A stretch of DNA of 28,275 bases from Succinatimonas hippei. GTDB lineage: Bacteria; Pseudomonadota; Gammaproteobacteria; Enterobacterales; Succinivibrionaceae. Below, in pieces: positions 22,623-28,275 of the stretch (positions are counted from its first letter, which is position 1; every line of letters begins with the position of its first letter). The stretch spans positions 1 through 28,275 of the forward strand of contig SFGV01000023.1 of assembly GCA_004557545.1 (NCBI GenBank), given 5' to 3'. The translations under genes and the position numbers were made by a program. The notes below the pieces were generated by a model. The model was not told the origin of the DNA, made no database searches, and worked only from the letters and a program-made list of their open reading frames with translations.

Positions 22623-23423
22623 ATGTTTACTTCGTTAAAGGGAAGATCAGTGATAGTAACCGGCGCCGGCTCAGGCATTGGCAGGGCAATGGCTAAGGTC
22701 TTCGCCAAAGAAGGCTGCAGGGTGCTGGCTGTCGCCCGTAATGAAAAGAAACTCGAGGAAGTCTGCGCGCAGATAAAAGAGCAGGGCGGTATAGCAGAGC
22801 CCTTTGCCGCGGATGTCAAATCATTAGATGAGATGAAAGCGATGGCAGCTAAGGCAAAAGAGCTTTTCGGCGGCATTGACATCCTGCTATCAAACGCCGG
22901 GATCTTCCCTGAAAAAAGACTCTCGGAGATGACGGATAAGGATTATGACAATGTCATGGATACCAATGTCCGCGGCATGTTCCACGCCGTATGGGCCTGT
23001 CAGGAGATCATGAAGGCAAAAAGACATGGCAGGATCATTCTGACCTCCTCAATCACAGGCCCCAATACAGGTTTCCCGGGCTGGGCGCATTACGGAGCGT
23101 CCAAGGCAGCCCAGCTTGGCTTCATGCATACCGCCGCGATTGAATTTGCTCCCTATGGGATCACGGTTAACGCGGTATCACCAGGCAATGTGCTCTCGGA
23201 GGGACTTCTTGCAAACGGGGAGGATTACATAAAGCAGATGTCAAAGAGCGTTCCGCTTGGGCATCTTGGAACACCTGAGGATATCGCCAACGCCGCCTTG
23301 TTTCTCGCCTCCGATGAGGCGGGCTTCATCACGGCCCACAATTTGATAATCGACGGTGGCCAGATCTGGCCTGAGTCAGTTACCGCGCTTGACGCGATAA
23401 GAGATGAATTCCCTGAAGACTGA
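22623..23423 (+). CDS. Short-chain dehydrogenase/reductase (classical SDR)
   Basis: A 266-residue NAD(P)-dependent oxidoreductase. The cofactor motif TGAGSGIG is at 13-20, SNAG (usually NNAG) at 90-93, the catalytic Ser in TSS (141-143), and Tyr157-x3-Lys161 in YGASK. VNAVSPGNV and the C-terminal IDGGQIWPES are standard. Arg39 in VARNEKK after the second strand suggests preference for NADPH. The ending resembles UcpA/FabG-like SDRs, but the substrate cannot be inferred. AAAGGAG precedes the ATG by 8-9 bp. It is a single gene, divergent from the binding-protein gene, and the two may belong to one catabolic theme. Confidence 0.9.
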   Translation: MFTSLKGRSVIVTGAGSGIGRAMAKVFAKEGCRVLAVARNEKKLEEVCAQIKEQGGIAEPFAADVKSLDEMKAMAAKAKELFGGIDILLSNAGIFPEKRLSEMTDKDYDNVMDTNVRGMFHAVWACQEIMKAKRHGRIILTSSITGPNTGFPGWAHYGASKAAQLGFMHTAAIEFAPYGITVNAVSPGNVLSEGLLANGEDYIKQMSKSVPLGHLGTPEDIANAALFLASDEAGFITAHNLIIDGGQIWPESVTALDAIRDEFPED

Positions 23424-23471
23424 GCGCTTCAAAACAGCTTTGGACGCTTTAAGAATTTGCCGGTGGTGTTA

Positions 23472-23495
23472 AGGGTACCTGTTTCAGGGTACCTG
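23472..23495. repeat. Tandem AGGGTACCTG repeat / GGTACC hairpin after the SDR gene
   Basis: AGGGTACCTG occurs at 23472-23481 and 23486-23495, a 14-bp period. Because GGTACC is self-complementary, the pair can also fold as a hairpin. No T-run follows, so it is not a standard terminator. Confidence 0.55.
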
Positions 23496-23559
23496 AACTA
23501 AGTCCCGGCATTTTGTGGTAGTTGCAACATTTTAAAAAGGCAAGGCTAAAAAACTGCGC

Positions 23560-24804
23560 TCAACCGTTTAGCGCGGCTTTTAGCACTCTTGATGAATAGG
23601 AGCAGGTAATAAACTCCTGAGGCAGGCACACGGTTTTGCCGGTGAGGCTTTGCTGCAGCAGTCTGCAACTTTCAAGCTCGGCATCGGTAAGACAGTCTGA
23701 GAACTCTGAGAGCCCGGCCGCGCTGTCCCTGTCCTCAACCAGAAGATCCTGAAAATCATTAAAGGTCAGTGGATCCATCATCACAGAGCGTATCTTCAAA
23801 AAAGGACAGGCCTGTCGCAGCCTTGCCAGGTTACAAAAGCCCCTGAGCGAGAGATTGCCCCAGAACACCACATCAAGCCCCCGTAGCCATTTCGCTTCAC
23901 GAAGTGCCTCATATGAGTGTTCATTGGCGCAAAGCGCCATGGTGTTGCGGATCACAGGCAGTGTCAGGTAGACGGTCTCGTTTTCACAGATGAGAAGTCT
24001 GTGACAGGAGGTTGTCATCGCGCAGAAGCTTGTGATGTCAACCTCAAGATCTGAGAAGGAGTGGTCTTTGCCGTTTATATCATCCTCAGGGCAGAGCAGG
24101 CGGAAACGAACCCGCGGTGGTACGTGCTTAAAACCGTAGCGCTGCTCAAATTCTCCGGATACCGCTTTAAAGCTCTCGTCAATTGAGTCAGCTGGCAGAA
24201 CCTCATCTAGTATGAGCCCGAGAACGCGGCAGTGCTTTTCAATAAAGGCGGAGCTTATACCGCGTATGTCGGTTTCATGGATGTAGATCCCGGGACGGGG
24301 ATGAGATACCAGATACTCGCAAAGAGCCATTATGAGATCCGCGTGATCGCGGTTTTTGAGCATCTCAAGCGGTCTGCTTTTGAACACGCCGGAGAGCTTT
24401 GGAAAACGCTCGACAAAGCGCTCGCGCATTTGCAGAAAATTCTTAAGCGCGGCGGTTTTCCCAATTATCTCAGCAGCTGAAAACGCGCTGTCAAAAAATA
24501 CCGCCACCGGGATTGAATTTTGTTTATTACAGTCCGCGCGTTCAAATGAGATCTTTCCCGCTTGTTGCTTCCAGTAAGAACTGAAGGCGCGCGCAGCGTC
24601 GGGATGGTGTTTTTCATCTTCGGCTGTCGGGTGGCGCAACGGGATGTTTAAAAACACCCAGCCTTCAGCTACCGACTGATCCTCACAGGCAAGAGAGAGG
24701 ATCTCGCCTTTATTCCAAAGATGATTGAGGCGTCTTTTTAGCCACTTCAAATCAGACCATCCGTGTGCGGTGATCGCTTGTTCATTAAGGGTCTTAACAT
24801 CCAT
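23560..24804 (-). CDS. JetD-like protein (Wadjet nuclease subunit family) with degenerate Toprim motif, orphan
   Basis: The layout matches JetD (DUF3322 plus DUF2220), the nuclease subunit of the Wadjet (JetABCD) SMC-type defence against plasmids. The N-terminal part has WLKRRLNHLWNKGEIL (21-36), then IPLRHPT (54-60). The middle has SHPRPGIYIHETDIRGISSAFIE, where relatives read RPxIYLRQLDIPGVDTKFIE, then GFKHVPPRVRFRLL. The C-terminal Toprim part keeps Glu275 in ICENETVYLTLP and VMMDPLTF (341-348), but the metal-binding DxD (usual YWGDxDxHG) reads FWGNLSLRG: Asn317 and Ser319. 414 residues is normal. No jetA, jetB or jetC is in the window. It is an intact frame, so a diverged non-nuclease role is as likely as decay. 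GGGAT 10 bp before the ATG is a weak ribosome binding site. Confidence 0.8.
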   Translation of the reverse strand: MDVKTLNEQAITAHGWSDLKWLKRRLNHLWNKGEILSLACEDQSVAEGWVFLNIPLRHPTAEDEKHHPDAARAFSSYWKQQAGKISFERADCNKQNSIPVAVFFDSAFSAAEIIGKTAALKNFLQMRERFVERFPKLSGVFKSRPLEMLKNRDHADLIMALCEYLVSHPRPGIYIHETDIRGISSAFIEKHCRVLGLILDEVLPADSIDESFKAVSGEFEQRYGFKHVPPRVRFRLLCPEDDINGKDHSFSDLEVDITSFCAMTTSCHRLLICENETVYLTLPVIRNTMALCANEHSYEALREAKWLRGLDVVFWGNLSLRGFCNLARLRQACPFLKIRSVMMDPLTFNDFQDLLVEDRDSAAGLSEFSDCLTDAELESCRLLQQSLTGKTVCLPQEFITCSYSSRVLKAALNG

Positions 24805-24991
24805 AAGTAATTTATCCCGGATGATCTTGGCCGGATATACGTTGGTTCTGTGGAATGGTTTCTTTATGTATCTGTTACTTATCTTAGGATAGTACGCTGT
24901 TTAACGCACGGAAAGACACAGGTGGTTTGAGTTTATAGAAAATGATGAAAGAGGAAGGATAGATGGCGCGACATCTAAATATTATCGGCTT

Positions 24992-25023
24992 GAAAAAAGA
25001 AAGCGGAGACTTTTGTCTCCGCT
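24992..25023 (-). terminator. Terminator of amiE
   Basis: The 9-bp stem AGCGGAGAC / GTCTCCGCT (loop of 4) is followed on the minus strand by TTCTTTTTT. It begins about 20 bp after the amiE stop and separates it from the jetD-like gene. Confidence 0.88.
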
Positions 25024-25043
25024 CTGTTTAGGCTTTCGAGGGA

Positions 25044-26069
25044 TTATTTCTCATGAGGAATGCCGGCAATCGGGGCATACTTGACGCCGGGGAGTGAACG
25101 GGTCATAGCCTCAACTTTCTTCTGGGTGCCCTCAGGATCGTTGACCCAGTTCTTGTAGAACTCAAACTGGCACTTGGGTTCACCAAAACGGTCTTCCTTT
25201 GAATTGATGGTGCCGGTGTAACCGCGGTGCAGGAGTTTGTACAGATGGTTCTGGGACTGCCAGTTTGCACGGGCATCGCGGATCGCGCTTACAGACAGCT
25301 CTGCGTACTGATAGCTGTTTTCCTCAGTGCCGCACTCACCAAGCACGCTTCCGTCAAAATCACAGATGACGGAATGGCCGAAGTATGAATAGACACCATC
25401 ATTTCCTGTCGCGTTGGCAACGGCGGCGTAAATATTGTTGCACCAGGCCATAACAGGTACTATATGGCGCTCTTCTTCACAAGCAGGGTACATATAGCCC
25501 TGACACCTGATCACGAGTTCGGCGCCTCTCATAGCGCAGTCGCGCCAGATTTCAGGATAGTTACCGTCATCGCAGATGATGAGGCTGATCTTTAACCCTT
25601 TAGGGCCTTCGCTTACATAAGTGCGGTCACCCGGATACCATCCCTCAATCGGGGTCCAGGGTATCATCTTGCGATATTTCTGAACGATTTCGCCCTTGTT
25701 GTTTATAAGCACAAGAGTGTTATACGGAACCTTCTTAGGGTGCTCTTCATGTCTCTCTCCGGTAATTGAGAAGACACCCCATACGTTGTTGTCTACGCAG
25801 GCCTTAGAGAAGATGGCGGTTTCATCACCAGGAACCGGGGCGGCGAGATCCATCATTTCCTTGAAATCGTACATGATCCCGTGAGTGCTGTACTCAGGGA
25901 ATACGACCAGATCAAGTCCCGGAATACCGGTCTTTAATCCTTTAATGTAGTTTGCGATCTTATGGCAGTTATCAATGATTTCTGCCTTAGTGTGTAAGCG
26001 CGGCATTTTCCAGTTGACTACAGCGAGACCAACCTTATCGGCACTGCAAGAAATGTCACCATGCGGCAT
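25044..26069 (-). CDS. amiE: Aliphatic amidase
   Basis: AmiE hydrolyses short aliphatic amides (acetamide, propionamide) to the acid and ammonia in the cytoplasm. It belongs to the nitrilase superfamily. The catalytic triad falls at exactly the Pseudomonas AmiE numbering: Glu59 (FPEYS), Lys134 (KYRKMIPW) and Cys166 (IICDDGN), with the fourth residue Glu142 (IEGWYP). The N-terminus MPHGDIS and MPRLHT are AmiE-specific and separate it from formamidase AmiF. Length 341, against 346 in Pseudomonas. The start is set by GGAGG 8 bp upstream; an in-frame TTG at 26084 overlaps that box and is unlikely. It lies 201 bp downstream of the response regulator, same strand, suggesting two-component control of nitrogen release from amides. 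Confidence 0.95.
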   Translation of the reverse strand: MPHGDISCSADKVGLAVVNWKMPRLHTKAEIIDNCHKIANYIKGLKTGIPGLDLVVFPEYSTHGIMYDFKEMMDLAAPVPGDETAIFSKACVDNNVWGVFSITGERHEEHPKKVPYNTLVLINNKGEIVQKYRKMIPWTPIEGWYPGDRTYVSEGPKGLKISLIICDDGNYPEIWRDCAMRGAELVIRCQGYMYPACEEERHIVPVMAWCNNIYAAVANATGNDGVYSYFGHSVICDFDGSVLGECGTEENSYQYAELSVSAIRDARANWQSQNHLYKLLHRGYTGTINSKEDRFGEPKCQFEFYKNWVNDPEGTQKKVEAMTRSLPGVKYAPIAGIPHEK

Positions 26070-26165
26070 ATAGATATCCTCCAAAAAACAAAAGCAACTA
26101 ACGATTTACGTTGATTGCAGATTAAAGGAGGACAGTCATTCAAAAAATCAGGTAAAAGCCTCATC

Positions 26166-26187
26166 TTATACGCAATTCTGCGTAAAA
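26166..26187 (-). promoter_or_regulatory. Candidate operator/promoter of amiE
   Basis: On the minus strand the sequence reads TTTTACG-CAGA-ATTGCGTA-TAA, containing the perfect inverted repeat TACGCA-N4-TGCGTA (26169-26184). TATAAG at its end could be a -10, with a 17-bp spacer formed by the motif and no good -35. It lies about 97-118 bp before the amiE ATG. A near copy occurs at 16078-16099. Confidence 0.45.
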
Positions 26188-26217
26188 CCTGAATAATTAC
26201 AATAAAAATCAGTATGT

Positions 26218-26236
26218 AGCTGTATTCAAAACAGCT
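26218..26236 (-). terminator. Weak hairpin after the response-regulator gene
   Basis: AGCTGT / ACAGCT (loop of 7) lies 35 bp past the regulator stop. A T-rich stretch (ATTTTTATT) follows only about 9 bases after the stem on the minus strand, so termination would be partial at best. Confidence 0.35.
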
Positions 26237-26270
26237 GATAATTTCATAAATATTGTCTGGGTGGAACGAA

Positions 26271-27161
26271 TCATCCTATGGTTTTTATAGCCAGATTTGC
26301 CGCGCTTGTACGGTTGTCCACTCCCAATTTCTCGAAAATAAGCTCGGTAAACTTTGTTACGGTTCTTGGACTGATCCCAAGAATGAGCGCGAGCTCTTTG
26401 TTTGATTTACCCTGGCTCATCCAATAGAGTACTTCAGCCTCACGCGCTGTAAGGTCGAGCTTTGTACGCAATTTTTCAGAGCCTGCTTTTGGATCTCTTA
26501 CACTTATCCTGAAGACCATGTCTCCTACAGAATTGCGTTCATAAAATTTTGCGTATACGGCAGGTTCAGTGCCATGGATTAGAACCTCATCACCCGATGA
26601 AGCCGAAAGCAGCTGCTTTGGCAGACTAATGCTTATAGAGACACGATCCATTCCTGATTTTGAAAGCAGTTCAAGAGCCATGGGAGTTGCCCATGTCATT
26701 CGCCCGTCTGATGAGATAGCTACAGAAGGAGATCCGGCATTGTCCATTGACTCCTTTACGGCAGCCTGACTCCTTCCATTGCGGATCCTGCCTTCAATGC
26801 GAATGAGTAATTCGTCAATGTTTACCGGTTTTCTTATGTAGTCGTTCGCGCCGGCGTCAAAACTTGGCGCCATGCTCTCGCCAACCTCAAGACCTGTCAT
26901 GAATATCACTGGTATATCGGTAAGATGAGGATCCTGACGAATTTTACGGGTTGTCTCAAATCCATCCATGTTCGGCATTTTTGCGTCCATCAGGATCAGA
27001 TCCGGCGTAAGCTGAGAGCAGATATTTAATGCCTGCAGTCCGTCCAGTGCAATTAACACAGAGTACCCGGATTTGGTAAGAGCCTGATTAATCATACCGA
27101 GCGTTTCTGCCGAATCGTCTACAGCCAGAATTAATTTTTTCTGGTTTTCATTTGTTTCCAT
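26271..27161 (-). CDS. LuxR-family response regulator (REC - linker domain - HTH)
   Basis: A 296-residue transcription regulator. The receiver domain (about 8-125) has Asp15-Asp16, the phospho-acceptor Asp59 in LILMDAKMP, Thr89 in FMTG and Lys111 in IRKP. A middle region (about 140-225, PSVAISSDGRMTWATPMALE) looks PAS-like. The C-terminal LuxR HTH (about 233-290) includes LTAREAEVLYWMSQGKSNKE and ISPRTVTKFTELIFEKLG. Its start overlaps the end of the hybrid kinase gene by 14 bp, so the two are co-translated. amiE is the next gene on the same strand, making it the likely target. The three-domain form is longer than NarL-type regulators, which lack the middle domain. Confidence 0.9.
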   Translation of the reverse strand: METNENQKKLILAVDDSAETLGMINQALTKSGYSVLIALDGLQALNICSQLTPDLILMDAKMPNMDGFETTRKIRQDPHLTDIPVIFMTGLEVGESMAPSFDAGANDYIRKPVNIDELLIRIEGRIRNGRSQAAVKESMDNAGSPSVAISSDGRMTWATPMALELLSKSGMDRVSISISLPKQLLSASSGDEVLIHGTEPAVYAKFYERNSVGDMVFRISVRDPKAGSEKLRTKLDLTAREAEVLYWMSQGKSNKELALILGISPRTVTKFTELIFEKLGVDNRTSAANLAIKTIG

Positions 27162-28275
27162 TTGCTGCCCATCTCCTAAGCTGGTTCAGATCTGCAGAAA
27201 TAATCCATTTTTTGATTTTTAAAGCACTTGTTTCATCAAGCAAGCTATCCCTTAAGCTTGCGTCCACTATTTCATCTATTCCTCCAAGGAAGCCCACGTT
27301 CAGGAACGAACGTATTTTGTTTAATTGTTCCTCAGGAAGTGTTGCGGGTAGTGTCCTGTCATCAGTTTGACCATTGGGTTCTTGCGGCTCATCATCATTT
27401 TTCTTTATGTCATCAGACGTGACGAAAGTTAACCTGAGAAGCCTGCTTAAAGTATCAAAGAGCACAGGCAGACTTACAGGTTTGATAATGTAACCGTCAT
27501 ATGAGTGCTTCAGATCGGCGGGGACGTGTTTTTCAGTAGCCTCTGCCGAGACCATAACTATAGGTTCTTTATGTCCCTGCGATCTCAATGTTCCCAAAAT
27601 GTCCCAGCCGCTTCCGTCAGGCAACGATATGTCAAGGAAGATAATATCCGGACGCTCCTTTTCGACCTGTTTTAGCGCCTCTTTTACGCATCCGGCGCAA
27701 ACTACCTCAAAACCGACTGGCTCCAGCATCTTGCGGATGAGATTAGTGTGATGCTCGTTGTCGTCAACCTCAAGAACTTTAAAGATTTTCCCATCAGGAG
27801 CGTTATAGCCTTCTACAGACATGGCTATCTCTTCAGCAGTAAGCCCCTGTTCATCCAGAACACTGAATTTAAGTCTGACTGTGAATTTGGTACCTTTACC
27901 GTATGCGCTTTCAACATCAAGTCCTCCTCCCATTACGGTCAGGAGAAGTCTTGTGATCGTAAGACCAAGACCTGTTCCTGGAACGTTTTGACAAGACGGA
28001 TCCTTCGCGCGCTCAAAGGGCTCGAACATGCGCTTCATAAACTCATCCGTCATTCCAACGCCGGTGTCAGTGATGGACAATGTCATGACTTCAGTGCGGA
28101 AGGAAATATCAACGGTTATGCCGCCTTTTATTGTGTACTTGACGGCATTTGATAAAAGATTGGTGACGATCTGTCTGAGCCGTTTGCCATCAGTCTTAAC
28201 AGCCTGAGGTAATTGCTCTATCCCATTGCATGAAAAAGAGATGCCCTTCTTTTTCGCAATTGAAGTGAAATAGTA
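27148..28275 (-). CDS. Hybrid sensor histidine kinase, C-terminal part (runs off the right edge)
   Basis: The frame is open to the last base of the window, so this is the 375-residue C-terminal part of a larger protein. It starts inside the ATP-binding domain: DGKRLRQIVTNLLSNAVKYT (N box), then DTGVGM (G1), FEPFERAK (F box) and GTGLGLTI (G2). A receiver domain follows: VDDNEHH, phospho-acceptor Asp in IIFLDISLPDG, and IIKPVSL. An acidic linker (KKNDDEPQEPNG) leads to a C-terminal region of about 65 residues ending LRRWAANGNK. That tail may be a small helical or Hpt-like domain but no phospho-accepting His motif is visible. The dimerisation and sensor parts lie outside. An ATG at 28086 is internal, not the start. 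Confidence 0.93.
   Translation of the reverse strand, partial: YYFTSIAKKKGISFSCNGIEQLPQAVKTDGKRLRQIVTNLLSNAVKYTIKGGITVDISFRTEVMTLSITDTGVGMTDEFMKRMFEPFERAKDPSCQNVPGTGLGLTITRLLLTVMGGGLDVESAYGKGTKFTVRLKFSVLDEQGLTAEEIAMSVEGYNAPDGKIFKVLEVDDNEHHTNLIRKMLEPVGFEVVCAGCVKEALKQVEKERPDIIFLDISLPDGSGWDILGTLRSQGHKEPIVMVSAEATEKHVPADLKHSYDGYIIKPVSLPVLFDTLSRLLRLTFVTSDDIKKNDDEPQEPNGQTDDRTLPATLPEEQLNKIRSFLNVGFLGGIDEIVDASLRDSLLDETSALKIKKWIISADLNQLRRWAANGNK

Noticed and set aside
23560..24804. A complete Wadjet defence island
   Set aside because: No jetA, jetB or jetC homologue occurs in the window; neighbours are an SDR and an amidase.
1..28275. tRNA, rRNA, CRISPR arrays, intact IS elements
   Set aside because: I looked for cloverleaf-like and repeat-spacer patterns and for transposase motifs and saw none, though this was by eye only.

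Overview
The window looks like chromosome of a fermentative, host-associated gammaproteobacterium, most plausibly of the Succinivibrionaceae (order Aeromonadales). This placement is inferred from gene content, not from any marker comparison. The supporting content is a gammaproteobacterial envelope and division set (lptD, surA, zapD, yacG, coaE, xerD), the aroQ-accB-accC cluster, a three-gene TRAP transporter, fermentative D-lactate dehydrogenase and glycogen synthase. Most of the window is core genome on the minus strand. I see no rRNA, tRNA, CRISPR array, intact insertion sequence or prophage.

Layout. At 1-3.2 kb lie the tail of an unidentified gene, glgA and a DUF4143-type ATPase with signs of decay. 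At 3.6-6.5 kb is a plus-strand TRAP operon (dctP, terminator, dctQ, dctM) behind a long regulatory region with two LacI-type half-operators. At 6.56-6.69 kb is a candidate small RNA, followed by ldhA to 7.9 kb. From 16.0 down to 8.0 kb the minus strand carries coaE, zapD, yacG, lptD, surA, rsmA and rsmC: CoA synthesis, Z-ring bundling, gyrase control, LPS export, outer-membrane chaperoning and 16S rRNA methylation. At 16.15-18.5 kb a plus-strand unit holds a lipoprotein with a carbohydrate-binding look, xerD, and a protein related to aminoglycoside phosphotransferases that lacks the catalytic residues. At 20.9-18.6 kb is aroQ-accB-accC (minus).

The last third is more accessory. A Tat-exported PotD/PotF-like binding protein without permease genes (minus) diverges from a short-chain dehydrogenase (plus), with a palindrome and repeated ATGTTGCA motifs around them. 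Then comes a minus-strand orphan relative of JetD, the nuclease subunit of the Wadjet anti-plasmid system, whose Toprim DxD motif has become NxS. Finally an aliphatic amidase (amiE) lies downstream of a coupled hybrid histidine kinase and LuxR-type response regulator, which probably control it; the kinase runs off the right edge.

The most interesting items are the JetD-like orphan with a degenerate active site, the xerD-coupled predicted pseudokinase, a promoter-like motif shared by the amiE and lipoprotein-xerD upstream regions, and the candidate small RNA after the TRAP operon.
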